Source: Sycon ciliatum (taxonomy: Eukaryota > Porifera > Calcarea > Leucosolenida > Sycettidae). Taken from it: DNA of 64,000 nucleotides. Numbering within the stretch: the first letter of the stretch is position 1; each line of letters begins with the position of its first letter. Both the position numbers and the translations under genes were made by a program. Where the stretch lies: the NCBI RefSeq assembly GCF_964019385.1, contig NC_088645.1, positions 27,943,034 to 28,007,033 of the forward strand, read 5' to 3'. Positions 44,780-56,021 of this stretch are shown here, piece after piece. The notes under the pieces were generated by a model. The model had not been told where the DNA came from and searched no databases. It worked only from the letters and a program-made list of their open reading frames with translations.

Positions 44780-46359
44780 AATAATTTTAATATGGCAATA
44801 AGTAGGACGAGCTGAAGCGACATGTGGACTACTTTATTAACAATGTAAGCGATGGAGACGATGCAAGAAACAACCTAAAGGGTAAGGAAAAATACATGTA
44901 CTTGAAGTAAGAAGAAAAAGGGCAATGGAAAAAAAAAAAGATGATTCGAACAAGTTTTCGTACAACACTCTTCAGGAATCACCGTTGTACTAAAGAACAA
45001 AATGAGAACAAAGGAAATAATATAGCAATCAAGGTAGGGTGACACAATACAATGACAGCACTAGAATATCGAGGTGCGATTTCTCACAAAAGTGTGCAGA
45101 AAACAAGGGTATACAAGTAAGAACTAAGCGTGAATATCAGCAACAAAAAAACAAAAAAGTGAGAACGAATGATAATAATAACAATAATAAACAAGAAGGT
45201 GACAAAACACATTTAGGCACAAGTGGCAACAACGTTGCCACACTACACAACAGAACATTATTTGAACAATTTTAGGGTAATAACACTATCTTTCTGGACA
45301 CACAAATTCGGCTTATGAATGCGCTGACAAACAGCTTCCAAAACTTGTAACTGCAAAAGATAACCATGACGAGCACGGCACAAAACAGAAAAACAGGAAT
45401 CAGAATAAGTACGACAACAGTCAGTACTAGAAACCAAATGATTGTATACTGAAGACTTGTTATTACGAGACGGACGCACACAATCTCGACTCACGCGCAC
45501 ACCCTCACACTCCCTCTCACCCTCACTCAGCTCACCTTCTTCCTCACTGTCCGAATCAGAACCTGCTCCGTCATCCACCGCGGTTTGACTCTCCTCCTCA
45601 CTTGCATCGTCCTGCGTCTCACCTTCACCACCCACGCCAACCCTGAATGCCGTTGCCTTCACGTCAGCCGTCGTCCTTTCCGATTTTTTCCTTTGTATTT
45701 TTACCGTGAATTCATAGGTCCGGTTGTAATCTGCTGTAGATCTCCGTGGTCTGTCATTTGCTGCTTTGTTTTGTGGATTAGTTGTTGTTGTTGTTGGATG
45801 TGAACCTGGTGTTGTTGTTGGATGTGAAGCTGGTGTTGTTGTTGCAGCCATGGTTGTTGGTCTTTCTGTTGAATCCAGCTCTGGTTCCGGTGGGACAAAT
45901 CGACCGCCGCGGGTGCTCCCCACCAACACAGACCTCGAAGGAGGAGGGTCAGGGGGAGGCAGAGGTGCTGTCACCACTCGAGGCACAGCCCCATGCAAAG
46001 CACCCAGAGGCACAGACTTAGGCACACCCGAGGGCTGCACCAGTGGCGGTTCCGCACGCACCTCCAAAGAGCTGCCAAGCTCCAGCCCGTCCAACACAGA
46101 TGTCAGAGGGGGAGCGGCAGACAGCGGCAGGGAACTATCCTGCCGTCTAGGTGATGGGTTTTTCCTAGGCCTCCCGCGTTTGGGCCTCTCAGATTGCGCA
46201 CTGGGTGGAAGGATGTGAAGTGGAGTGTGTTGTTTGATATGTGCGTTCAGGTGCTGAACAGTCCTACCAACATACCGACTAGCACAATGTCGGCATTCGA
46301 AGTTGTAGATAACATGACTGAGGTGGAGGGTTGGTAGGACGTCCTTCCGCACCGTGAAC
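44780..46359 (-). repeat. Penelope palindrome, left arm
   Basis: Reverse complement of 46548-48117 at about 99 percent. Known differences: a 9-bp insertion (CTTGAAGTA) near 44900, one base in an A run near 44930, and one coding substitution (His versus Arg). Confidence 0.95.
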
Positions 46360-46520
46360 GCACGCATTGTTGTGAAGACTGGCACAAAATGTACTGCATA
46401 ATAAGTACGACGGACGATAGACTTGACTGCGTGACACACTTTGATCGATTCCTGCCCCTTCCATGGCAAACATAGATAGACGGGACAGCGAGGTGGACCA
46501 ATCAGCACCGATTTCGGTTT
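45258..46520 (-). pseudogene. Penelope-like element C-terminus (RT thumb plus GIY-YIG endonuclease), 5'-truncated
   Basis: On the minus strand the frame begins in RT-thumb-like sequence (GPPRCPVYLCLPWKG), then KDVLPTLHLSHVIYNF and CRHCASRYVGRTVQHL, the VIY...YVG core of the GIY-YIG nuclease that Penelope-like elements use to nick targets. A basic GRPRKNP patch, a Pro/Thr-rich linker, an acidic segment and the family's C-terminal SSVYNHL...KPNLC...LKLFK block follow. The reverse transcriptase proper is missing. The upstream junction with the second copy lies at 46523-46548. Confidence 0.85.
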
Positions 46521-46547
46521 CTGCTCCATCACGGGGGCTCCATCACG

Positions 46548-47649
46548 GTTCACGGTGCGGAAGGACGTCCTACCAACCCTCCACCTCAGTCATGTTATCT
46601 ACAACTTCGAATGCCGACATTGTGCTAGTCGGTATGTTGGTAGGACTGTTCAGCACCTGAACGCACGTATCAAACAACACACTCCACTTCACATCCTTCC
46701 ACCCAGTGCGCAATCTGAGAGGCCCAAACGCGGGAGGCCTAGGAAAAACCCATCACCTAGACGGCAGGATAGTTCCCTGCCGCTGTCTGCCGCTCCCCCT
46801 CTGACATCTGTGTTGGACGGGCTGGAGCTTGGCAGCTCTTTGGAGGTGCGTGCGGAACCGCCACTGGTGCAGCCCTCGGGTGTGCCTAAGTCTGTGCCTC
46901 TGGGTGCTTTGCATGGGGCTGTGCCTCGAGTGGTGACAGCACCTCTGCCTCCCCCTGACCCTCCTCCTTCGAGGTCTGTGTTGGTGGGGAGCACCCGCGG
47001 CGGTCGATTTGTCCCACCGGAACCAGAGCTGGATTCAACAGAAAGACCAACAACCATGGCTGCAACAACAACACCAGCTTCACATCCAACAACAACACCA
47101 GGTTCACATCCAACAACAACAACAACTAATCCACAAAACAAAGCAGCAAATGACAGACCACGGAGATCTACAGCAGATTACAACCGGACCTATGAATTCA
47201 CGGTAAAAATACAAAGGAAAAAATCGGAAAGGACGACGGCTGACGTGAAGGCAACGGCATTCAGGGTTGGCGTGGGTGGTGAAGGTGAGACGCAGGACGA
47301 TGCAAGTGAGGAGGAGAGTCAAACCGCGGTGGATGACGGAGCAGGTTCTGATTCGGACAGTGAGGAAGAAGGTGAGCTGAGTGAGGGTGAGAGGGAGTGT
47401 GAGGGTGTGCGCGTGAGTCGAGATTGTGTGCGTCCGTCTCGTAATAACAAGTCTTCAGTATACAATCATTTGGTTTCTAGTACTGACTGTTGTCGTACTT
47501 ATTCTGATTCCTGTTTTTCTGTTTTGTGCCGTGCTCGTCATGGTTATCTTTTGCAGTTACAAGTTTTGGAAGCTGTTTGTCAGCGCATTCATAAGCCGAA
47601 TTTGTGTGTCCAGAAAGATAGTGTTATTACCCTAAAATTGTTCAAATAA
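46548..47649 (+). pseudogene. Penelope-like element C-terminus, head-to-head second copy
   Basis: Plus-strand twin of the previous entry: it starts within FTVRKDVLPT, so it lacks the RT thumb, and otherwise reads the same 360 or so residues to the same stop. It contains the GIY-YIG core (VIYNF, YVGRTVQHLNARI). Only one residue differs (Arg for His), which implies a very recent duplication or gene conversion. It could not move by itself. Confidence 0.85.
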
Positions 47650-48117
47650 TGTTCTGTTGTGTAGTGTGGCAACGTTGTTGCCACTTGTGCCTAAATGTGT
47701 TTTGTCACCTTCTTGTTTATTATTGTTATTATTATCATTCGTTCTCACTTTTTTGTTTTTTTGTTGCTGATATTCACGCTTAGTTCTTACTTGTATACCC
47801 TTGTTTTCTGCACACTTTTGTGAGAAATCGCACCTCGATATTCTAGTGCTGTCATTGTATTGTGTCACCCTACCTTGATTGCTATATTATTTCCTTTGTT
47901 CTCATTTTGTTCTTTAGTACAACGGTGATTCCTGAAGAGTGTTGTACGAAAACTTGTTCGAATCATCTTTTTTTTTTCCATTGCCCTTTTTCTTCTTACA
48001 TGTATTTTTCCTTACCCTTTAGGTTGTTTCTTGCATCGTCTCCATCGCTTACATTGTTAATAAAGTAGTCCACATGTCGCTTCAGCTCGTCCTACTTATT
48101 GCCATATTAAAATTATT
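46548..48117 (+). repeat. Penelope palindrome, right arm
   Basis: Partner of 44780-46359. The 188-bp spacer (46360-46547) belongs to the left copy's coding sequence and ends with a 12-bp microduplication, GCTCCATCACGG, at 46523-46534 and 46537-46548. Confidence 0.95.
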
Positions 48118-48137
48118 GTCTCCTCGTCGAATTTTTA

Positions 48138-48160
48138 AATAATAATAATAATAATAATTA
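48138..48160. repeat. (AAT)n tract at palindrome junction
   Basis: AATAATAATAATAATAAT lies between the Penelope palindrome and the large palindrome. Comparable tracts lie at 44557-44570, 44770-44783, 62480-62510 and 63560-63590. Confidence 0.9.
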
Positions 48161-48371
48161 AAAAGCTTACGTGGAGATAAAAATGTAATCAACGCAATAA
48201 ATAGAGTAAGCTGCGCACTCAGTACAAACACCATTAGCAAAACTTGTTTTCATGTAAATAATTAAGCTTGTTCCTAAACGTTTTCGTCGCCATCTCATCA
48301 GAGGATTACTGGCAAATCAAAACTAGCTCTAAACTCAATATATATACGCACAATGCAAGTAGTAATTTAGA
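48161..48371 (+). repeat. Large palindrome, outermost left arm segment
   Basis: Reverse complement of 62290-62475: AAACGTTTTCGTCGCCATCT, GCAAATCAAAACTAGCTCTA and TATATATACGCACAATGCAA are shared. It precedes a Penelope-like fragment and may be that element's 5' or terminal region. Confidence 0.85.
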
Positions 48372-48590
48372 CGGGTGTATGAATCTTCTGTTGCAAACCA
48401 TCTTGTTCAGAATAGTGATTGTCGTTCTAGTTATACTGATGATTGCTTTTCTGTTTGGTCTCGTTCACGTAGTCAAAGGTATCTGCGTGTATTGGAGTCT
48501 ATCTACATTTTTACTACCAAGCCGATTTTGTGTAGGCAGAAAAAGAATTTGTTTACGTTGAAATTGTTTGTGAATTTAGATCAGTAGTTC
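48372..48590 (+). pseudogene. Penelope-like element C-terminal fragment, divergent
   Basis: The plus frame from 48375 reads SSVANHLVQ, CFSVWSRSR, LRVLES and KPILCRQKK...LFTLKLF, aligning residue by residue with the C-terminal block of the palindromic Penelope copies (SSVYNHLV, CFSVLCRAR, LEAVC, KPNLC, LKLF). About half the residues match, so this is another family member. No catalytic part is present. Confidence 0.75.
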
Positions 48591-48639
48591 TCGTTTGTGG
48601 TGCATGGTTACTTTCTAGTGGTGAATTTATCCAAGAGTA

Positions 48640-50400
48640 CATGAAAACCAGAGTGTGCAGCTTGGGGCCTTTTCTGCTATGGGTGTCTGTCACGGCGAAA
48701 TTCCGTGATTACATCATATTTGGCCCAGATCTGAGGCGAGAAATGGCGTAGTGCGTACAACTGAGCTGCAGTTGTGCGGAAAGGCGAAAGGCTAAAGGGA
48801 CAAGCTTATCTATTTTTGCGGATTTTCTTTCATAAAAAATAAACGTCACAGGCTGCTCTTCGGAGGTGTCCGCGTCCCAGCGGTCCGGGCAAGCGACCGA
48901 ATCTCAGTGGGACACTTGGCCGTGGCCTTTGTACTGGAATCTGTGGGAGAGCCTTTCCAGGGACTACACACTTTGTGTACCCGGGTATCGGGTATGGCTC
49001 CTTTTTTGTTCCTTTCCTTTTTATTTGTTTTTGCTGAGAAAGAAACGTTGCTGGATGGAAAGCTTTCTGTTCCCGCCATGCGCCAGCGCCTTTGCTCTAG
49101 TAAAACATTGCTGGCTGATAATGGTCATTGCTCGTGATGTCAACTTAGAAGGTGACGGGAAGCTGGGTTTCTTGCCATTTCCAACTTCCTGACTCTGAAA
49201 ATGTAGCTTGAACTAAGAGCTCCAAATATTTCAGTTTTTCGATGTGCCAGACCTATTGTTACGACCTGCAGAGATGAGGAGCAAGTCAGGCGTTGGATTA
49301 ATGCCAATAATGGTGTTTATGGCCCGGACGACGCCAGCGGTTTTCACTTGTCAGGAGGACAGCCGAGTTGGAGCAGGCAGATGACAGATTATTAACTTTG
49401 AGCATTTATAGCCGAGTGGGTGGCTTGCCAAAGAGAATCGTCTCAGTTCCTCATGGTTACTAGTATCTGACAAATGCCTCTTATTGCTAGTCTGCACTAG
49501 AGCATTAGCAGAATTGATCATGTCACAAGTAGTGTCAAGACTTGATGTCCTACGATTATACTCAGATCATGTTGCTACTTCACAGGAATATTCGTCCTGC
49601 CACTGTACACTCTTCCAGAGTTGCATGCAGAAGTCACATGCCTGTCACAGTGTGCAAGGGACAACGCGTTTGCACTGCTTACGGATTCAAGCGGATGGAG
49701 TGCAGGCCCGATAAGAAGACATAATCCGTCTATTCAAATAGCTTGGGCTGCTATTAATTGGCTAGACTCCTGGAAACATGGACAAGAATCTAAACCAGTC
49801 CACGGAAACAATATCACGCCACACAGGAAGCTAAATGGCAAACCAATCAAGTTCTTTGGTAATGAAGCCGTTCACCAACATTGTCCGGTTGCATGGCTAG
49901 TGTCACTCAAACAGGACCAATGGACCTAAAAGATACGCTGTTGATCAACCACAACTCCAATACCACTGAGCAGTGTCTTCTATACAGATCCAATTAGATA
50001 TTCAAGTATATGAGTGGAAGTTGCTGGTATAGTCTCTCCTAATGACCGCGTATTTGGCATAATGTTCTCTATACTGCACTCTAGAGCTACTTACCTTTTC
50101 CGGCATTGAACTCAGGCAGGGACCACTCGCCTGCAGAATGAGCCAATTGACACAGAAGCTAAGTACCATGTGCATCCGTCGCAAGAGAAACACGCAAGTC
50201 TGCAAGTGAAGTGGATGGACACCCACTGATTTTCTCTTATGCCGATATCAGACATGACCTGAGTGAAACGTATGAAGACTTGCACCACATTACTGCACAA
50301 TTCCATATAATTATTGCGAGGCCTTGTGAAATGATTCTCAATGCACACCTGGTCTACGCCACACAGAATACATCGGATTATAATCGCCAATACAGCTGCC
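48640..50400 (+). mobile_element. Palindrome unit I, left copy (unclassified element)
   Basis: Repeated in reverse complement at 60150-62225 and, more diverged, as unit II at 53080-54650 and 54786-56022. Two peptide segments stay readable in all copies: RRWINANNG.YGPD.AS..FHLS (here 49255-49390) and DNAFALLTD.SGWS (here about 49660-49700), followed by PHRKLNGKPIKFFGNE. The first vaguely recalls the C-terminal half of THAP-type zinc domains (W...P..S..H...G.PS) but lacks the Cys. No transposase is recognised. Probably a decayed mobile element with long inverted ends. Confidence 0.6.
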
Positions 50401-50643
50401 TATGTCTCTCTCTCTGTCTCTCTCTGTCTCTCGATCTTCATCTATATCTCTCTATCTACCTATACCGAATCTGCGGACAGAACTGTTTCGTCCTTTGTGG
50501 ACTCATCAGCGCAGCACAGAGAAAATGAGGCCGAACCTGATTGCAATGAAAAATAAAATTTCCAAAGCCAGACTTAATTCTCCACCTATCAACTCCCTTC
50601 TTTGTGTATGCGCGTGCATAGGTGCAGGGTATATGCGCACATA

Positions 50644-50719
<76 letters not shown>

Positions 50720-51057
50720 TGTCTTTACCTGGTTTGTGAGTCGGCTTTTTTAATCGTATTTTTTCGGCTCACTGTTTTATGAGTTCACCTCACTATATGT
50801 TTTTCTGCTGCTACCTACTTATATTATAGTAGTTGCCTGATGATCGTAGTAAAATGTGAAACCCAAGAGTTGTGACACAGCTTCCAATCTCTCTTGTGTA
50901 CTTCAGTATTAGAAACACAAGGAACGAAATCTCTCGTATCTGTGTGTCTCGACATGTTTCTTTGTCCGTCTGTCTCTCTCTATTCTATCAATCTCTCTCT
51001 CCCTCTCTCTCTTTATCTCTCTTTATCTCTCTTTCTTTATCTCTCTCTCTATCTATC

Positions 51058-51097
<40 letters not shown>

Positions 51098-51325
51098 CCT
51101 CTCTGTATATATCTGTCGGTCTGTCTATCTCTCGTCTGTCTGTCTTTCTCCTTCTGCCTGTCTTTGTGAGTTTGCCTGTCTGTGTGCCTTTCGTCTGTCT
51201 ATCTGTCGTCTGTGTGTTTTTTTCCTTCTGCCTGTCTTTGTCAGTCTGCCTGTCTGTGTGCCTCTATGTTTCTCTCTCTCTTTCTCTCTCTCTCTCTCGT
51301 CTTTGTCTGTCTGTCTTTGTCTCTG
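50401..51325. repeat. TC/TCTG-rich low-complexity tract, left arm
   Basis: CTCT and CTGTCTGT runs (pure TC at 50646-50715) mirrored by AG-rich sequence at 58200-60130 in the right arm. Confidence 0.9.
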
Positions 51326-51780
51326 TCTCTTTCTCTCTGAGTCCGTGTCTCTGTCTGTCGCTCTTTATGTGCATCCCTTTGTTTCTGTTTCTGTCTTTCT
51401 GTGTCTGTCTGTCTCTATCTCTGTACCGGCCGCTGTTCTGCGCATAATGAAATCGTGTGGCACCACACACGTGGCTGTACATTTCTCTTTCTCTCTGAGT
51501 CCGTGTCTCTGTCTGTCGCTCTTTATGTGCATCCCTTTGTTTCTGTCTCTGTCTTTCTGTGTCTGTCTGTCTCTATCTCTGTACCGGCCGCTGTTCTGCG
51601 CATAATGAAATTGTGTGGCACCACACACTTGGCTGTACATTTCTCTTTCCTCTGAGTCCGTGTCTCTGTCTGTCGCTCTTTATGTGCATCCCTTTGTTTC
51701 TGTCTGTCTCTATCTCTGTACCGGCCACTGTTCTGCGCATAATGAAATCGTGTGGCACCACATACGTGGCTGTACATTTA
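51326..51780 (+). repeat. ~155-bp tandem repeat, 3 copies
   Basis: A unit with TTTCTCTCTGAGTCCGTGTC, CTGTACCGGCC and GCATAATGAAATCGTGTGGC repeats at about 51326, 51481 and 51641, the last slightly shortened. A fourth diverged copy is near 52005-52160 and a partial one near 52370-52450. Confidence 0.9.
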
Positions 51781-51807
51781 CCTATGCGTGGGACATTCAC
51801 ACCCAAA

Positions 51808-51808
51808 C

Positions 51809-51872
<64 letters not shown>

Positions 51873-51880
51873 TCACACAC
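51808..51880. repeat. (CA)n microsatellite
   Basis: About 70 bp of CA dinucleotides. Confidence 0.97.
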
Positions 51881-52319
51881 ACATTATCTATCTCTGTCTG
51901 TTATTCTCCTGAGTCTGTGTGTCTGTCTGTCTCTCCTGTTTTTCTTAATGTTTGTCCCTCTCTTTCTGTCTTTCTGGGTCTGATCGTCTGTCTGTTCGTC
52001 TTTGTCTCTTTCTCTCTGAGTTCGTGTCTCTGTCGCTCTTTATGCGCATCCCTTTGTTTCTGTCTCTGTCTTTCTGTGTCTGTCTGTCTTTATCTCTGTG
52101 CCGGCCCACTGGTCTGCACATAATGAAATTGTGTGGCACCACAGACTTGGCTGTATATTTACCTATGCGTGGGACATTCATACACCCACACACGCACACA
52201 CACACACACACTCGTACGCTCGATCATACAAGTACATGTAGTACTGCAGAAGTCACATCAGAGATATAATTAAAACTCTCTCTCTCTCTCTCTCGGGTGC
52301 AGCGGCAACTTCCTTGACA

Positions 52320-52356
<37 letters not shown>

Positions 52357-52460
52357 GCTGTGCCTGCCGCTGTGCTGTCATACAGATAGTGAAATTGTGT
52401 GGCACAGAACACGTACATGACTGTATATTTACCCACGCGTGGGACATTCACGCATGCACA

Positions 52461-52464
<4 letters not shown>

Positions 52465-52545
<81 letters not shown>
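52465..52545. repeat. (CA)n microsatellite
   Basis: About 80 bp of CA dinucleotides; the right-arm counterpart is (TG)n near 57575-57605. Confidence 0.97.
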
Positions 52546-52547
<2 letters not shown>

Positions 52548-53080
52548 ATGACCAGCAGCAAATAACATTTCATAGCTACAGGACCTTCAAAGAAAGTCAT
52601 GGTGTCAAGAAGATATACAATGTCATGTAGAAGGATAATTGTAAAACAGCTTGCTGTCTAGAGCATTGGTAATATAAATTATCATATAATACATGTAGTA
52701 TAGTAGGGAAACTCCTAGAGAGTCAAACTATCGGATAAATCAATGGCAAGCGAGAGTCTCTACTTTTTAGAGCAGAGTGGGTGGGTACGCAGACCAGCGT
52801 AAGTCATAACAAATATTAATTGATAATAAAGTGTAACCAATGCTGGTAATGGATCATGTGTGAGCGACCAAAGAGGCGTACATCACATGTCCTGTACCAC
52901 TATAAACACACACAAACGTCCAGGAGAATTTCACGTACCGATGGATCTATCATGCTGCCGGGATCCCTCATATATATCATACTGTGGTACATAACCATCG
53001 GAGAATTGCAAGGACCTAAAAACGGCAAGCAAATCAGGGACATTAGGTGCAAGACCCGTTGTTCTAGTTGTCTAGACTGC
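52546..53080 (+). repeat. Large palindrome, left arm inner segment
   Basis: Matches the reverse complement of 56640-57580 outside its insertions: ACTTTCTTTGAAGGTC near one end, GTACGCCTCTTTGGTCGCTC near the other. Confidence 0.85.
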
Positions 53081-54650
53081 ACTGTGTTCTTGAAAATACT
53101 GAGCTTCCACGTTGTATCTGCATGTGGCATCCGTTGATCTCATTTGAGTAGTAGTAGTAGGCATGCACTGCATTACGTTTTGATGAAAGGTTCGATAGCT
53201 GCTGAATGGGTTTATCATTTGGCTTCCTGTGTGGGCATTGTTTCTGTGGATTGGTTCGGAGCAATGTTCAGATGGTCCAAGCATCTGGCCAATTAATTAT
53301 GGCAGTCCAAGCTAGTTGAATATCCGGATCACTTTCTCTCATCTGGTCTACACTCCATCCGCTTGCATCCATAAGCAATGCAAAGGCGTTGTCCATTGAA
53401 ATTAGGGAGGTTTAGTTCCCACGTAACGGAAACGCGTACGTGGGTGATCCACGTAAAGTGGATGAAGGGCACCCACGTTGCAAATGTTGTGTTTAGTCAC
53501 AAGGAACAAACAAAAGCATGAAGCGAAAGGCCCAAACCTGGTCAAAGACGAAGTTACCCGGGCCTAAGAAGCTCATCCAATGTTTTGATTTCGTGCTTCG
53601 GAAACTTCTTCAGCTGAGCACCCTCACAGCTCGCACAATGCGCTCCATTCTGATTTTCACCCACGTTCTGGCGGAACGTGGGTGAGCCTCCATACACGGT
53701 ATGTCGTGAACCAGAAAACGTCTGTACGTGGGTCACTGAGTATCACGTGGTACACACACGTAAAGTACCCACGGATTACGTGGGACTAAACCTCCCTACT
53801 GTGACAGGCATGTAACTTCTGCATGCAATTCTAGGAGAGCGCACAGTCGCAGGACAAATGTTCCCGTGAAGTTGCAACATGATCTGAGCATAATCGTAGG
53901 ACATCAAGTCTTGTAACTACTTGTGACATGATCAATTCTGCTATGCTCTAATGCAGACTAGCAATAAGAGGCATTTGTCAGATACTAGTAACCATGAGGT
54001 GCTCAGACGATCTGCTATAAATACTCAAATAATCTGTCATCTGCCTGCTCCAACTTGGCTGTCCTCCTGACAAGTGAAAACCGCTGGCGTCTTCAGGGCC
54101 ATAAACACCATTATTGGTATTAATCCAACGCCTCCCTAGGCTAGGCCCTTGCTCCTCATCTCTGCAGCTTCTAACAATAGGTCTGGCACAACGAAAAACT
54201 AAACTTGATACTTGGAGCTCTTAGTTCAAGCTACATTTTCAGAGTCAGGAAGTTTCAAACGGCAAGAAACCCAGCTTCTCTTCACCATTGGCATCACGAG
54301 CAATGACCATTATCAGCAAGCAATGTTACAAGAGAAAATGCCAAAGGCGCTGGCGTGAACAGAAAGCTTTTCATGCAACAACGTTTCTTTCTCAGCAAAA
54401 ACAAATAAAAAGGAAAGGAACAAAAAAGGAGCAACACCCAGCAGGCCAGGGATTTGTCCATACCCGGTACCCAGGTGTGTAGTCCCTGGAAAGGCTCTCT
54501 GACAGATTCCAGTACAAAGGCCACGGACAAGTGTCCCACTGAGATTCGGTCGCTTGCCCGGACCGCTGGGACGCGGACACCTCCGAAGAGCAGCCTGTGA
54601 CGTTTATTTTTTATGAAAGAAAATCCGCAAAAATAGATAAGCTTGTAACT
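53081..54650 (-). mobile_element. Palindrome unit II, left copy
   Basis: Minus-strand copy mirrored by 54786-56000. The conserved peptides are readable on the minus strand: RCARPIV, CRDEEQ with a 12-bp in-frame insertion, then RRWIN, YGPEDASGFHLSGGQPSWS, and DNAFALLMDASGWSVDQMR. Interrupted by a TA-flanked MITE at 53403-53798. Confidence 0.65.
53403..53798. mobile_element. 396-bp palindromic MITE, probable TA target
   Basis: Tips TAGGGAGGTTTAGTTCCCAC and inverted TAGGGAGGTTTAGTCCCACG (one base indel). The other copies of the unit (near 49650, 55627 and 60905) continue without it. The element begins and ends in TA, so a Tc1/mariner-type TA duplication is likely but not proven. Confidence 0.75.
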
Positions 54651-54654
54651 TAGG

Positions 54655-54785
54655 CCGTGATCGTTTGGTCGGATCCAGATCCAGATCCATCGGATCCACT
54701 GGATCTGCAATGATCGATTGGTCGAATCCGGATCCAGATCCTTCGGATTTGGATCCGAGCAACCCTGCCCCGGGAGCGGGTAGGA
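54655..54785. mobile_element. GGATCC-rich MITE at the palindrome centre
   Basis: TGATCGTTTGGTCGGATCCA and repeated GATCCA/GGATCC motifs in two tandem units form the centre between the two unit II copies. The same termini occur at 61790-62095 in a longer version. Confidence 0.65.
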
Positions 54786-56021
54786 CTAAAGGGACAAGCC
54801 CAACTATTTTTGCAGTTTTCTGTCATAAAAAAATAAACGTCACAGGCTGCTCTTCGCAGGTGTCCGCGTCGGAGCGGTCCGGGCGAACGACCGCATCTCA
54901 GTGGGACACTTGTCCGTGGCCGTTGTACTGGAAATCTGTGGCAGAACCTTGCCATGCCAGAGGCTACACACACCCGGGTACCTATCCGGGATAGACAAAT
55001 CCTTGGTGTTGCTCCTTTCATTTTTATTTGTTCTTGCTGAGAAAGAAACGTTGCTGCTTGGAAAGCTTTCTGTTCACTCCAGCGACTTTCCTCTAGTAAC
55101 GTTGCTCACTGATAATGATCATAGCTCGTGATACCAATGGTGAAGAGAAGCTGGGTTTCTTGCCATTTGCAACTTCCTGGCTCTGAACAAAATAAGAGCT
55201 CCAAGTATTTTAGTTTTAGATTTCGATGTGCCAGACCTATCGTTACGAGATGCAGAGATGAGGAGCAAGGGAGGCGTTGGATTAATGCCAATAATGGTTT
55301 TTATGGCCCAGACAACGCCAGCGATTTTCACTTGTCAAGAGGACGGTCAAGTTGGAGCAGGCAGATGACAGATTATTTGAGCATTTATAGCGGAGTGGGT
55401 GGTTTGCTAAAGAGAATCGTCTCAGTACCTCATGGTTACTAGTATCTGACAAATGCCTCTTATTGCTAGTCTGCATTAGAGCATAGCAGAATTGATCATG
55501 TCACAAGTAGTGTCAAGACTTGATGTCCTACGATTATACTCAGATCATGTTGTAACTTCACGGGAATATCCGTCCTGCCACTTTACGCTCTCCCAAAATT
55601 GCCTGCAGGAGTCACGTGCCTGTGCAAGGGACAATGCGTTTGCATTGCTTACGGATGCAAGCGGATGGAGTGTAGACCAGATGAGAAAAAGTGATCCGGA
55701 TATTCAACTAGCTTGGACCGCCATTATAAATTTGCCTGATGCCTGGACTATCTGAACATTGCTCCAAGCCAATCCACAGAAGCAATACCCACACAGGAAG
55801 CCAAATGATAAACCCATTCATCAGCTATCGAACCTTTCATCAAAACATAATGCAGTGCATGCCTACTACTACTCAAACGAGATCAACGGATGCCACATGC
55901 CACACAGATACAACGTGGAGGCTCAGTATTTTCAAGACCCCGTGCAGTCTAGACAACTAGAACAACGAGGTTTGCACCTAATGTCCCTCGATTTGCTTGC
56001 CGTATTTAGTTCCTTGCAATT
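54786..56021 (+). mobile_element. Palindrome unit II, right copy
   Basis: Plus-strand partner of 53081-54650. The frame from 55128 to 55442 is the longest intact stretch, with RCARPIVTRCRDEEQGRRW, NANNGFYGPDNASDFHLS and RQMTDY. DNAFALLTDASGWSVDQMR follows near 55640. Ends where a LINE fragment begins. Confidence 0.65.

Noticed and set aside
46689-47141. 150-residue frames antisense to the Penelope ORFs
   Set aside because: Shadows of the low-complexity Pro/Thr/Glu linker; identical in both palindrome arms and opposite to the conserved GIY-YIG frame.
44780-48117. Palindrome as a pure assembly artefact
   Set aside because: Not fully excluded, but the 9-bp indel, the A-run difference, one substitution and the asymmetric junction argue for real sequence.
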